From Trichosphaerium sp. ATCC 40318 (Eukaryota; Discosea; Flabellinia; Trichosidae), in the NCBI GenBank assembly GCA_038496445.1, contig JALMLS010000390.1, positions 50,653 through 114,652 on the forward strand: a stretch of DNA of 64,000 nt, read 5' to 3'. A model generated the notes under the pieces. That model was not told the origin of the DNA. It did no database searches and saw nothing but the letters and a program-made list of their open reading frames with translations. This document shows, piece by piece, positions 46,009 through 57,379 of the stretch; the first letter of the stretch is position 1; each line of letters begins with the position of its first letter. Position numbers and translations under genes: made by a program.

Positions 46009-46740
46009 ATGGGAATTTGCTCTTCTAAGAGTGAGAAACCACGTTCTCTTGCTGTTAACGCGCAAACACGGGAATCAACAAATGAAATCCAGACAGCACA
46101 AAAAGAAACTAATGGCTCTGTAACAAAGTTTAAAGTGTTAATTTTGGGCGATGTTGGTGTTGGTAAAAGCAGTTTGCTTTTATCTCTTGATGGACAGGAA
46201 TTTCGAGAAGGGTTTATAAGTACACTTGGATACGACTGTAAAGAGTTCAATTTTGAGGTTTATGGCGATACGTACGTGTGGACCAAAAAAAGGCATTGTG
46301 AAAACGTTTTTTTTGTTTTGGTTAAAACCTGTTTTAGCGCTCTTTTTACTATCATGCGCATCAGAATATATTGTTTTTAAAACGTTTTTAGCATTATTCT
46401 CGAACTTTGGGATACAGCTGGCCAAGAAAGATTTCGTTCACTCTCGACGTCTTATTATCGTTCAGCTAGTGCTGTTATACTAGTATATGATGTGTCAGAT
46501 AGGATAACGTTTAACAATATAGACAAGCATTTACGCGATATAGACAGATACGCTCCTGATAATACGCCTATATTCCTTATTGGCAACAAAACAGACTTGG
46601 AACCTCAACAAGTATCTTACGGTGAAGGTTTCGCTTACGCTAATAAGATAAAAGCGCCTTTTATTGAAGTGTCTGCTAAGAATGGAGATAATGTAAAGGA
46701 AGCTTTTGATAAAACAGCCAAAAAGCTTGCTTTGTTGTAA
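46009..46740 (+). CDS. Rab-like small GTPase with N-terminal acylation signal and no C-terminal cysteine
   Basis: Two exons, 46009-46271 and 46392-46740, with a GTACGT intron. The G domain is complete: ILGDVGVGKSSLLLSLDG (P-loop), STLGYDCKEFNFEV (switch I), [20 protein letters not shown] (switch II, Rab-type), LIGNKTDLE and FIEVSAKNG. The start is MGICSSKSEK, with Gly-2 and Cys-4, as in proteins carrying myristate and palmitate, and about 38 extra residues precede the G domain. The end is AKKLALL, with no prenylatable Cys. That layout is known from plant ARA6/RABF1-type Rab5 proteins (established knowledge); here it is inferred from sequence. Confidence 0.9.
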
Positions 46741-47137
46741 AAACTAAGAAAAAAAACCACAGAACAATTTAGAGACATGATGATGTAATCAATGAATTTT
46801 TAAATTGATTGATGTGGTAAAACAAAAAAAAAAAAAAAGAGTCGCGTAGTGAAAAACGAGAAGAAAACTAAAACAAAAGCAAACATCCCTAAAAAACGGA
46901 GTTTACTTTACTAATGCTTGTACATATAAACCATTAATAACAAAGGACAAAGTTTAACTTATACACCATCAAGCTACTTATCAGGTTAACTTAACGATGA
47001 CTTGATCATAAATAAATAAAAAGTCAAATGTAATTGTACCTTTGAATATGAGCTAGATTTATTGATGTAGTAAAGTTATGGCTCTTGATCAAAATGCGTG
47101 TTTTTATTACAATGGATTGCGGTTGGTTTGAGAAACA
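46741..47137. other. Spacer between convergent genes
   Basis: The two neighbours end towards each other, so this holds two 3' UTRs. A run of about 15 A lies near 46827. No gene seen. Confidence 0.5.
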
Positions 47138-48064
47138 CTAAATCATTTTTTCAAACTTGAGCATTTCACTAACCACTTTACAATGAACTTTGTTGTCTTT
47201 GATAAAAAAGAATCCAACAGCTTTAACAGCAAATGTATCAAGTAATGAAATCAAATCGCTTGAGGTTATATCTAGGCACATTGTGTTGTTAATACTCTGT
47301 AATACATCTCTCACTTTATCCCAGTCATTGCAATTGTTGTCTAGTCGCTTAAAAGAAATACAAACACTGTCCTTGTTGTCGCTTTCACCATTTTGATTTG
47401 TCTTGCATTCAATATCAATAGAATAGTCGTTTAATAGTTGAAAATATCCATCCATGTGATCTAGAGTATTTGCCTCGTAGTAGTAACGTTCAGTTATGCG
47501 ATACACAGCTAAGTTGACTTTGGCGTGGAACGCATATTCTCGTGTTTCTTGCTTAGAACCAACGTTGTCCCAACGTTCGAATTCACCAACAGGGTAATTT
47601 TCCCATTGGTCGTCTTCGGACACTAGTAGTAAATCTTCATTCTGTATGGCGCCTTTTTGGACATAGTAATCAGATTCCAAGCCCCTTCTATCTATAAAAT
47701 ACGATTTCATAGCTTTCCAGTCGGCTTTTGAAGATTCCAGGTTCATGTTCCATTTTAGCCTCATAATACTCTTCCATAACATTGTGGAGTGCGTTAACTC
47801 GTGCCATTGCTTACAAACTGTCAAAAGTGCTCCAACATTTTCGTTTTGTGCGTAGCACGCACTTAGTACGCATAGCCACACATCTGGTACGATTTTATCG
47901 TTGTTTAATCGGATGGCGTCTTTTTTCGATTCAATAGTCTTAATAATATCGGATAAATCCCCTCCCATCTCTGTAAACTCGTTCAAGGCTTTTTTAGCAT
48001 CAATGTACTTTTTTTTTCGCTCCGGTTGAAGCTTCTCTTCAAAGGTGTCTCTAGCTCCCCACAT
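47138..48064 (-). CDS. Intronless F-box-like protein
   Basis: A single frame of 308 codons. After an N-terminal helix (TFEEKLQPERKKKYIDAKKA) comes an F-box-like stretch, VPDVWLCVLSACYAQNENVG to LLTVCKQWHELTHSTMLW and KSIMRLKW: the helix, the C+xW pattern and the TLW(K/R) end are typical of F-boxes. The C-terminal 200 residues (YEANTLDHMDGYFQLLN, VCISFKRLDNNCNDWD) match nothing I know and would be the substrate-binding part. F-box proteins link targets to Skp1-cullin ubiquitin ligases. Confidence 0.65.
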   Translation of the reverse strand: MWGARDTFEEKLQPERKKKYIDAKKALNEFTEMGGDLSDIIKTIESKKDAIRLNNDKIVPDVWLCVLSACYAQNENVGALLTVCKQWHELTHSTMLWKSIMRLKWNMNLESSKADWKAMKSYFIDRRGLESDYYVQKGAIQNEDLLLVSEDDQWENYPVGEFERWDNVGSKQETREYAFHAKVNLAVYRITERYYYEANTLDHMDGYFQLLNDYSIDIECKTNQNGESDNKDSVCISFKRLDNNCNDWDKVRDVLQSINNTMCLDITSSDLISLLDTFAVKAVGFFFIKDNKVHCKVVSEMLKFEKMI

Positions 48065-48549
48065 ATTGTATCGAACACTTTGCGTAGTGCGTTTTTTAGC
48101 GTCAGAAAAAGAAAGGATATGACATTTTTTCGTATTATTTTCTCATCTGATTTCAGCAAGTTGTAGATATATAAAATGAAAACATGAGTACACTTCCGCA
48201 TAGATCGCCTCTTTGTGGTAAAAACTGACGTATTAGGCGACAGTAGGAAGTGGATGATGCAGAAGTTGTCGAGAATTGGAGTACAATAGTTGTCGGGCAC
48301 AGGCCAAGAAAAACACAACAAAATAAAATTATGTTGAGCACCATACGGACGTTGGCACTTATAGCGATCAAAGGCTACATACTCGTTGGCAATCCTTAAA
48401 AAATACAGCTGTTAAGTTTTTTTAGCAAAACTGTCATTAAAACTAAAGCAAAATGTCTGTTGTACCTTTCGAAATAAAAGTACGCTTACAGTTAACGTTT
48501 CAAAGCAAAACGAACCGCTAGAAAAACTTTCTCAACATAACGCAAATAG
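48065..48549. other. Divergent intergenic region
   Basis: Lies between the start of the F-box gene and the start of the AIF1-like gene. Open frames on the minus strand (48153-48371, and a 5' part of 47983-48321) overlap no known protein and probably are chance. No RNA gene seen. Confidence 0.5.
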
Positions 48550-49350
48550 ATGGTGGAACTTGAGTTCCCACAGTTCTCAGATGAAGAGAAGAAGGGATTT
48601 AGAGAAGAGTTCAAAAAGTATGACACAACAAACGATCAAAAACTTCAGGCACGCGGTTTTGGTATAACACGTGATACCCTCTTTCTTTATCTAGCGTGCC
48701 ACACGTTTTAAAGCGTTATTAATTAATTAACTGATTTTTAAAGACTTTTGAGTTACACCGCATGTATGAGTCGCAAGGCCAAACAAAGACTAATGATCAG
48801 GTAAGACTACGGCACTTTGGAAAAAAGTTGTTGACGTTTTTTTTTCTTATTTGTTCTAACATTACTAAGCTGCTTGCTCTTTGTCGTGAGGCAAATCCTA
48901 GCGTGTCTAATGCAACGTATATTGATTACAAGGGATTTTTGACAATATTGCTCAAAGAAAAGAAAGGAATCTTGTCGGTATGTCATGCGCTCACGTGCTA
49001 AACACTGTGTTAACTTATAGTAGACAAGTTTCGGTCTTATGGGTCTTGTAGGAAAGGTGCACGATAATAAAAAGGACGTAGGCACGTGTTGACATCAATA
49101 TAATCACGTGTACTAACTTAAAACACTAAAGGTCGCAAAGCCAATGTGTTTGAACAAATGGCAATCAAGGTATGTACAACTAGATTCCAAAGGAGAAAAC
49201 TGACATTTGTGTTCTTTTGTGCAGGAAAAAGAGGAAGAACTAAGACGTCAACACGATGATGAAGAACGCCGTGCAAAGAGGAAAGAAGCTGAGCGTAAAA
49301 AGAGAGTACAAGCAAACCTTGCAAGGTTCAAGTCTAACATCAACAAATAA
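48550..49350 (+). CDS. AIF1/Iba1-like EF-hand protein
   Basis: AIF1-type proteins are small calcium-binding actin bundlers. Exon 1 (48550-48648) gives MVELEFPQFSDEEKKGFREE and FKKYDTTNDQKLQ. A GC-AG intron (48649-48743) joins in frame to TFELHRMYESQGQTKT, completing the first EF-hand helix. Later exons give LLALCREANPSVSNATYIDY and KGFLTILLKEKKGILS (second EF-hand with a degenerate loop), then NVFEQMAIK and a charged coiled coil (EKEEELRRQHDDEERRA, KRKEAERKKRV) ending at 49350. The first loop keeps Asp-1, Asp-5 and Glu-12 but lacks the usual Gly-6, so calcium binding may be weak. AIF1-like is the best match; another EF-hand protein is possible. Confidence 0.65.
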
Positions 49351-49367
49351 AACCCGAAAACAATAAA

Positions 49368-50057
49368 ATGATGTTTTGGAAAGAGGTAATCTGCTTTGTT
49401 ACAGTACCCACGTATGGGGGAGGTTTACAGGAACAAGCTGTAGTTGATTTTTGGGAATTATTCAACGAAGAATTGGAAAGCCCAAAAGTTGCACAGAAAT
49501 TCACCATTTTTTTGAGTTAAAGTACAAGGATTGCATCAACAGTTGCAAGCATGTATGTATTTATAAAGAAGGAATTTAAGACATCAAATGGTCAATACGC
49601 CAATAAGAAAGTCCTACATATCATGTCGCACCACAACGTTGATGGAATAATAAAAAACATAAACAATAGCCTCGTTACATACAAAATCGAAAAGAAATCA
49701 GTAAAAAACCTCTTGTTCTCTCAAACAGGCACTAACTACGCGTTACCATTGACCCACGACATCCAGAAAGTACTTGCAACTTAATTTCGCGTTTACCTTG
49801 TACTAGCGTTGTTTCTTTGTGTACTAAACGGGAATTCTATGTAGTATCTGGAAGAAGACATACTTATAACGATTCTGGACAACTTTGGCGCAAATGGTTA
49901 TAAATTCGTGCATCAGTACGATAATATTATACACTCAAGCAAAGGTTTTGGTTCAAGCATCACGTCAAAGGAAGTTATTGTACTGCAAAAGTATGTCCAC
50001 GTCAAAAACGCTAAAACTCTTGTTTTCATCGCTAATAATGTGCGTAGGAGACAATAG
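49368..50057 (+). CDS. Hypothetical protein with an apparent in-frame stop or missed intron
   Basis: The gene starts 18 bases after the previous stop. ATG 49368 gives MMFWKEVICFVTVPTYGGGL, then VVDFWELFNEELESPK. A TAA at about 49518 interrupts the frame, which continues open as TRIASTVASMYVFIKKEF and LHIMSHHNVDGIIKNINNSL to DIQK, then after a GTACTT intron as YLEEDILITILDNFGANGYK, FVHQYDNIIHSSKGFG and VHVKNAKTLVFIANNVRRRQ, stop at 50055. An intron over the TAA is likely (a GTATGG donor at about 49411 with AG near 49522 would keep frame). Family not recognised. Broken gene is the alternative. Confidence 0.45.
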
Positions 50058-50584
50058 AGCACTGATGGATCCTTAAGAAGCAAAACAAATGTATCAGGAT
50101 GAGAATCAAGAAAAACTTTATTTAGTTGTCACAACGAGTTTTTATGTTCACCAGCGAAGTTAATGCGCGGTTTAGTACCTAAATAAAAGTTTTTTTGGAA
50201 AAAAATCAGTACATCGCTTTCTCAAGACACGCTTTACTCATATAGTTACGCTGCGGATTAACGCTTTCGTTATTACTCACCTAGAGAGTCATTAGTTTGC
50301 GTTCAAGTTAACTACGAGAGGCAAAATATTTTGAAAGTATTAGAATCAGGCTTGCGATGGTTTATCAATCACATGAGTTCAGGCGAAAGGTAGCAATAAG
50401 CATCATGCTGTTTAAAATTTGCGATAAACTGTAGAAAACGTAAATATGTGCGTACCTCAAACAAAACAAACGGGAGAAGCTGCTCTGAAGACGATAAAAA
50501 AAATTAATGGCTAAGTAGCGTGTTAAATGTTAAGTCGCCTGAGTGTTTTCGAGGTAGCCTAAACGGAAATGAAATAGCCTTCCA
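50058..50584. other. Intergenic, no gene seen
   Basis: Promoter region of the SH3-PH-ankyrin gene plus the 3' UTR of the preceding gene. No gene or RNA recognised. Confidence 0.5.
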
Positions 50585-53500
50585 ATGAGGTTTGTTGATA
50601 CTTTTACGCTTGTTGCTTATATTTTTACAGCCGTTATTACGTTGCGCTAGGAAATTATGAAGCAGCTCAAAAGGGTGACCTAAGCTTCAAAAAGGGTGAT
50701 GTCATAAGGTTTATACACGATCGTGAAGTATGTGTTGCCTAAAACGAATTGTACTAACTTTTACGCAGGATCCGTGGTGGTGTGGTGAGCTTCGTGGCTC
50801 TCAGGGTGTATTTCCATCCAATTTTGTAAAAGCGTGCCAAAAACCACCTACTTTACCGCGCCGTAAGCCGTCAAACATGGGTGAACCGATACATAACGTA
50901 AACAAGCCAACAATCGGCGTTTCCAAACTGCGTATAGGCCAATCTGGTACAATCCATAAACGGCTTATCAGTTTCTTTTTTTGTCAACAACTCACCTAAT
51001 CCGAAGGAGACAACCGTCCTAAGATTGGATTCACGAGAGCTGGGGTTGCTTCCAAGCCATTATCAAGGTATCAGTCTGTGGATGTAATAAAGAAACCAAG
51101 TGTCAGACCAGGAGGAAAATTGCCAATACGAAGTCAAACAGAATCAGTGTTATCAAAGAGAAAAGCAAACTTTGTTCCTTCAGATCGTGTTACATCAACC
51201 ATGTTGAATCAGCTGGATATGGAGCTACTAGCACTTATGCCACCTGGTCTACGTAAGCGCGAAGAAGAAGCTCAACGTAAAAGAGAGCAAGAGGAGGCTA
51301 ATAGTAAGATAGTAACACAAAGTGCAACAAGCATGCCAATTGTTCGTCAAAATTTTTTTTATCTACTTGCCTTATATTCTATGTTAGGTGAGTGTTGCAC
51401 CTCCAAATACCGGACCTGCACTTCCACCACGTGGTAGACGATCTACATCATCTCCTGTTAAGCCGTTCTTACCAAAAAAGCCAAAACAACAAAGAAATCG
51501 AATGCAGAGTTCTTGTCAATCAAAAAATCAGAAAAGACAGAAACCTTTACCTGCTATCAGAAAGGAGCGTAAATTAACTTCTCCTGGTGTATCTCATCAG
51601 AATCAATCAGCTGCTAGAAAGCCTAGAGGCCATATCCAATCAGGTTTGTCTTCGACATCTTTTTTACATCATGTGCGTTTGGTCTTACTCTGTTTCTTCA
51701 GGCAATCGTCCAGCAAGAACAAGTTCAGGGAGGTTGGTAAACGTTAATGCTATATCCTTTGAACAGCAAGCACAAGAAATGAAAAGGGAGAGAGATCGTG
51801 AGTTATCAAGAGATCAACAAACTCCACCACTTCCAAGTACAGTATTGGATACAGCAAACATTGATCAAGATGAACTTGATTCTCTATACTCTGAACTATT
51901 TGGAGAAGAAGTAGAGGGTTTGACAGAGGAAGAAGCAGACTTATTACGTGTCAAAGAAGAAAAATTCCAAAAGAGAAAGAGCGCAGATGTTAAATTTGAT
52001 AATTTTTTGGAGTCGGTTTTTGTGGATTATACAAAGGATACTTCGCCCCAATCACCCTCTTATCCAAAGAGAAAGATACCAAAATCATCACCTGGAGCGA
52101 GTAAGAGTTCTGGAAAAGCGAGCAGAGTCCCAATCACACCAAAAAACTATAGTAAAACAAAACTTGCAGCTTCCCAATCTTCTTTTTCTAGATCAACTCA
52201 GAACGAAAATTCTGGTTCTGGTACGCTTTGAAAGACCTCTCAACATGTTAAATGATATTAATATTGTAAAGGACAAGACTTGTATCACCCACATGGCGCA
52301 AGAGGTGCTTCTAGACCAGGAAAGAAAATAAGCAAAAACAAAATACCAAAAAAATCGTTTGTACCAAACAGTAGACACAAACCGCAATTATCAAGTAGTA
52401 GTGGAGGTACTGAAGATTCGCGGGAAACCGCAGGTTTTTCTTCTGGGAATAAGAGAGGACAAAAACCACAAAAAAGGTATCAATGTGACCTTTGTTTTTT
52501 CTTATTTCTCAATATCTTTAAGGAAGGCGCACTCCTATGTTACTGGCGACTCTACACCTGAGAGAGCAACTTGTACAAGTAGAAGCGAAAGTACAGGTTC
52601 GTATTTTAGCCAACGATACGTTTATTGATGCTAATAGGTGGTAACAACCTTGCGTCCTTAGAAGCAGCAATGCTTGGTGAGGTAGCTACTAAAGTTGGTG
52701 CGTTTTTTACTTGCTTTAAAAAAAAGTCTGTCACGTGTTATTTTTAATTATGGTTTTTCTGTAGTTTCTAGTAAAGGAAAGACAAAAAAGATAAAAGAAC
52801 CAAAGTCACCTAAACCTTCGAAATACAAAAAGTCTACACAAAAAACACCAAAAGCTAAAGAACAAGGGACACAAAGGGAAAAGAATCGTCATAAGGAGAA
52901 GTTTAAAGTAAAACTTGGTTTTAAGAACTTTAAAAAGAGAGGCTTGGGTACACTAGCATCAGCTAGTGCAACATTGCGTACAGCAATGCGTGATACTGTT
53001 GACGAGTACGAAAAAGTTTTCTCGAACGTTTTTGTCTTGGTTGAAGCCTCCAGTCTGAGTTTCTTAACAATGCTTCCTAACTTGTATGTTGACGCTATTT
53101 ATAGGAGTGATAAACGGTATAATAGACCTGTACGTGCTTCTTATAATCCACATCATGAGAGAAAGTGTGCATGGCTTAAAATGCCTTCAACTGGATCAAA
53201 TCCAAAGGTGTCACAGTTTGCGTATGGTTTTACGAAACGCTGGATTGTTTATACCCCATTGAATAGAACTATTGCATACTGGTCTAAAAAGAAGGTACGT
53301 CATTTGTTCCATGGAATTACAATGCTTCTTTTGGCATAACAATTCGTTTCTGCACGTTTTTTTTGTGGTTGATTGTCTATTCGTAGGAAGAACCTTATCT
53401 CCCACCAATGGAAAGGATTGTTCTTGATAGGTACGTGAATGATAGGTATTAAACGCAAGAACTAAATTAAACGATAGGGGAATGGTATCGAGTTGCTGGA

Positions 53501-55235
53501 ATCCTAGAAAACTTGCTTTTAGAATTTATGCAAGCGGGCAAGAAATATATTTTGCTGCTAATTCTGAGGACGAGAAAAAGTAAGTTCAAAAATGGCTTGT
53601 TTATAAATCACGTGACTAATGGTTATTAATAGTGAGTGGATACAAACATTTTTACAAGGATTTGAGACATGGCTTGATATTTCAAGCCTGCCTTGGAGGG
53701 TGAGTAAAAAACTTTGTTTTGGTTTTATATTTTTTTTTGTTGGTGTACAATACCTCTTGTTCGTTCCTGCTTTTTGTTCTTTTTTGCTTATTTACGTAAA
53801 GGGTAAAGTTCCACCGCCTGATTTAGATCTGAAATTAGCTGAAGAAGGTTTTGGTGAAGTAGTGAGTGTACAGAGTCTTGTACATTATTTAGATAAAGGT
53901 ACTCATGTTAACTTTAACTTCTTCTCAAACTTGTTCTAGGAGCGAATCCTAATGGGTACTATAAGACTGAAGAAGGTGATTATGTAACTTTCTTGGAGCA
54001 TGCCGTTCTTTTGGAGTCTTTACGACATGTGAAGGCTTTGTTACAGTATGGTATGAGTTACACTTTTTATTTCTTTACAATGTTATTTTTATGATAAGTT
54101 TAACTTTTTACATGCTGAGTATCTTTGTAGGCGCTATTGTAAATATCAAAAATGCTGAAGGTATACCATTGTTATTACTTATAGCATATGGTCTTATCCA
54201 TGAGCGTGAGCTATCTGTTACATCAACACGAACAGTGTATTCTTGGTATGTTTGTTTAGCAAAAAAACACTTTCAACTTGTGTTGTTTTATGGTCTTACA
54301 GTTTTTAAGGTGGGAAATATTTGTGCTTCTTATTGAATCTGGTGCTGATATGAAAGCGCAGTCAACTGAAGGTATGTTTATTTTAGTTTATCCATGGTGA
54401 CCTGTAAAGATTTAATGTTTTTTATCAGGCATGAATTTATTACATCTTTTACCTATTGTAAAAAGAAAGTTTGGTGACTTTTACGCTGATGAAAAAACTC
54501 GTATTGATAAAATGATAACATCATTGATAAAACAAGGTGTAGATACAAATAGTTATAGTGAAAAATTAGGTACTACTTACGAGAGATTTTCTTAAAATTA
54601 AGGCGAAGAAGTTAACAAGTATTTTTTTTTAGAAGCAACAGCTTTTCAAGTTCTGTGCAAGGAAGGTGATATGCAACATGTTGACCTCATTGTAAAAGCA
54701 AGTACGTAATGACTGGCCACCAATAACATTGGTGTTGTTGTGTTTAAGTAATATAACTTGTATTGTAGTTGGTTGTAACTATGGCGGTGCCATACAAGCA
54801 GCAATAATGGGTGATAAAGTTGAAATGTTGGATTACTTAATAAGTAATAAACTAGTTGACCTGGGCAATATACCTGCATTGCTTGGTACTGCAATTAACC
54901 CAGATACATTATCTAGAGTAGTAGAAAAGCTAAACTTGAGTGATAAAGCTAATGAACAAGACGACTTGGGTATTCGTTTTTTTTTTGTTTATTCTTTTTT
55001 TTTTCTTACTTTTTTCCTTCCAGGTAATACCTCACTCCATTATGCTGTCTTTGCACCTGGAGCACTGTGTGTAGAGTATATTGTTAATACATTAAACGCT
55101 AACGTTAATATACGTAATGTTATGGGGTTTACACCCTATGAAGCCGCACGTCGAGAGCATAAAAAAGCTAAAAGCTCTCTTGATGATGCTTCTTGGTCAA
55201 ATGTCTTCAAATATGCGTCACCAGAGGAGTTATAG
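50585..55235 (+). CDS. Large SH3 - PH - ankyrin-repeat scaffold protein
   Basis: The first exon seems to be only ATGAG (50585-50589); a 46-nt intron joins it to RYYVALGNYEAAQKGDLSF. The SH3 domain follows: FKKGDVIRFIHDRE, DPWWCGELRGSQGVFPSNFV, with its WW and PSNFV ligand residues. A long basic, Pro/Ser-rich linker (PTLPRRKP, PALPPRGRRS, PLPAIRKERK) has many possible SH3 ligands and a charged helix (AQEMKRERDRELSRDQQ). From about 53385 a PH-like fold appears: GEWYRVAGILENLLLEFM, KKYIFAANSEDEK and NEWIQTFLQGFETW. Ankyrin-type repeats fill the rest (AVLLESLRHVKALLQYGA, NLLHLLPIVKRKFGDFY, NTSLHYAVFAPGALCVEY, NVRN/TPYEAARREHKKA) to the stop at 55233. The order recalls ASAP/ACAP Arf-GAPs but no Arf-GAP zinc finger is visible. 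Likely a membrane-linked signalling scaffold. About twenty introns. Confidence 0.8.
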
Positions 55236-55734
55236 TTATATGCATAATATATTGCATTGACCTAAAGTAATTAGATATTCAACTGCATACTTTGTGGTTG
55301 ATATTCTTCGGAAGAACTCAGGTTCTTCTTATGTACAAAAAAAATGTAAAACTACAAGGTTGAAGACTGTAAATAAAAAAGAATCAAACCAAAAAACTAT
55401 ATCATGTCACGTGACCCGACATTAACAGTGGCGAATTAATAGTAAATGTCCATGTTACAATATGTACAAAATCGACCTGCCTAAAAGTTACAGCGAATTC
55501 GGTTTAGAGGAGCAAAATTTGTAGTTGAACTCTAAAACACGTGCTTCGTTAATAATGCACAATGGCGGGAACCGATATGGAATTCGAAATTCGAGTAACT
55601 TGGGACGTCACTTAGCATTAAAAAAGATAGAAGGGCAGCTAAAACAAACATTTGTTTTTACAATACTTTTACAAACGAGGCTGTGGTAATAAATGGAGAA
55701 TGAGAGTAGAAAACTATTAGTGTATTGTTGGTAA
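55236..55734. other. Spacer between convergent genes
   Basis: Holds two 3' UTRs. Two CACGTG sites, at 55409 and 55542. No gene seen. Confidence 0.5.
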
Positions 55735-57060
55735 TTAATATGTTTCCTTGTATAAAAGCTCAGGTACACCAGACAACACTTTGACACCTTCATCAGTTAT
55801 CAAGTCGCAACAATACAATTCGATAGTATGTACACCTGTCAATGCCTTCAAACCTCTATCTGTTATATTGGCACAGTACTTCAAATTTATAGCATATACA
55901 TTGTACATTGCCTTGATGCCTTCATCTGTAACATATGTCTCTTCTAAACTAATTGTGTGTACACCAGATAAAGCTTTGATACCTTCATCAGTAATCGATT
56001 CACAACAATCCAATATGATAGTATGTACACCTACCAACGCCTTCAAACCTTCATCAGTAACACGTGTACCTGACAAATCGATTGTGTGCACATTAGATAG
56101 TGCTTTGATCCCTTCATCTGTCACAGAGGAATATGCTAAATTAATTGTGTGTGCACCAGATAAAGCCTTGACACCTTCATCTGTTATCGAATCACAACTA
56201 TACAATTCTATAGTATGTACACCTTTCAATGCCTTCAAACCTTCATCAGTTACACATGTACTTGTCAAATTAATTGTATGTACACCAGACAACACTTTGA
56301 TGCCTTCGTCAGTTACAAGTCCACAACTATCCAAGTTGATAGTGTGTACGCCCTTCAATGCCTTTATACCTTCATCTGTCACTTGAGCACCTTTCAAATT
56401 AATTGTGTGTACACCAGATAAAGCTCTGACACCTTCATCTGTTATCAAATCACAACAATCCAAGTAGATAGTATGTACACCTTTCAATGCCTTTAAACCT
56501 TTATCTGTTACCTTTGTATGTGATAAATTGATCTCATGTACTCCAGATAATGCCTTGATACCATCATCTGTTATTTCCTTGCAACCATACAAGTTAATAC
56601 AATGTACACCATTCAATGCCTTCAAATCTTCATCTGATACATGTGTTACCGATAACTCGATCTCATGAACACCAGCCAATACATGTATACCTGTATCTCT
56701 TCTCTTTTGGAAAGATGTAAGATCGACAGTGCGCGCACCTTTGATCTTGAGCAAGTGCTTATCATTAGCTCCTTTTAAGTACCTCAGCGAAATACGCGTA
56801 TTTTGGAGCAAAGGGCTGCCCGAAAGCAATGTTAGTTCGTTTTCATGCCTTACGTAAATACAACCGTATCCAACGTGGTGGTGAACAACATCACGCATCA
56901 TACGGCATGTTTGAGCTGTTTTAAGCGTAAAAGTACCACATTTCAAAATAAATACGACTATTTCGATTGGTAGTGCAGCAAGACTAAATGTTTGCGGTTC
57001 TATCACGTTTGTCAGTGTTTGTTGCTTTTCAGCTTTGGAGGCGTCCTTGTTTTGTTCCAT
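55735..57060 (-). CDS. Intronless F-box leucine-rich-repeat protein
   Basis: One frame of 441 codons. Near residue 25 an F-box-like stretch reads FSLAALPIEIVVFILKCGTF and LKTAQTCRMMRDVVHH. After residue 120 the chain is a regular LRR array with a unit of 22-25 residues of the form VTDEGIKALKGVHTINLDSC. About thirteen units are nearly identical, so they probably arose by recent duplication or are kept alike by gene conversion. Such AMN1/FBXL-type LRRs bind substrates of SCF ubiquitin ligases. A decayed relative lies at 3400-3550. Confidence 0.85.
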   Translation of the reverse strand: MEQNKDASKAEKQQTLTNVIEPQTFSLAALPIEIVVFILKCGTFTLKTAQTCRMMRDVVHHHVGYGCIYVRHENELTLLSGSPLLQNTRISLRYLKGANDKHLLKIKGARTVDLTSFQKRRDTGIHVLAGVHEIELSVTHVSDEDLKALNGVHCINLYGCKEITDDGIKALSGVHEINLSHTKVTDKGLKALKGVHTIYLDCCDLITDEGVRALSGVHTINLKGAQVTDEGIKALKGVHTINLDSCGLVTDEGIKVLSGVHTINLTSTCVTDEGLKALKGVHTIELYSCDSITDEGVKALSGAHTINLAYSSVTDEGIKALSNVHTIDLSGTRVTDEGLKALVGVHTIILDCCESITDEGIKALSGVHTISLEETYVTDEGIKAMYNVYAINLKYCANITDRGLKALTGVHTIELYCCDLITDEGVKVLSGVPELLYKETY

Positions 57061-57379
57061 AATTAATTGCGCTTAATGTATTATAACGTTGAAGGTATGT
57101 GATACGTAAGGACCGGATTTGAAGCTACAACATGTTCGTAAAAATTACGACAGCACTTTACACCCAAAGTCCAAATAATTTTTCACCCAAAATCCAACAC
57201 ATTGCTACACAATAAGACGGTTTTGCTGGAACTCTGTTCTTACTACATTATTTCCTGAGCTATTTAATGTATTTACCATAAGTTTGATAGCGAACCTAAA
57301 GCAACAAACCGGACTAAAACACATCCATCACAAAGTTAAAAAACCAAAAACAAGCTAAGGGAAAACATAGCAGTTTTAT
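57061..57379. other. Intergenic, no gene seen
   Basis: Between the start of the F-box LRR gene and the end of the secreted repeat protein gene. An imperfect repeat of CACCCAAA(G/A)TCCAA occurs near 57161 and 57183. Nothing else. Confidence 0.45.

Noticed and set aside
48153-48371. Minus-strand frame of 72 codons upstream of the F-box gene
   Set aside because: No protein likeness and no in-frame link to the F-box start; it probably is 5' UTR or spacer.
55748-56421. Plus-strand frames of 212 and 68 codons
   Set aside because: They mirror the LRR units of the minus-strand F-box gene and repeat with the same period.
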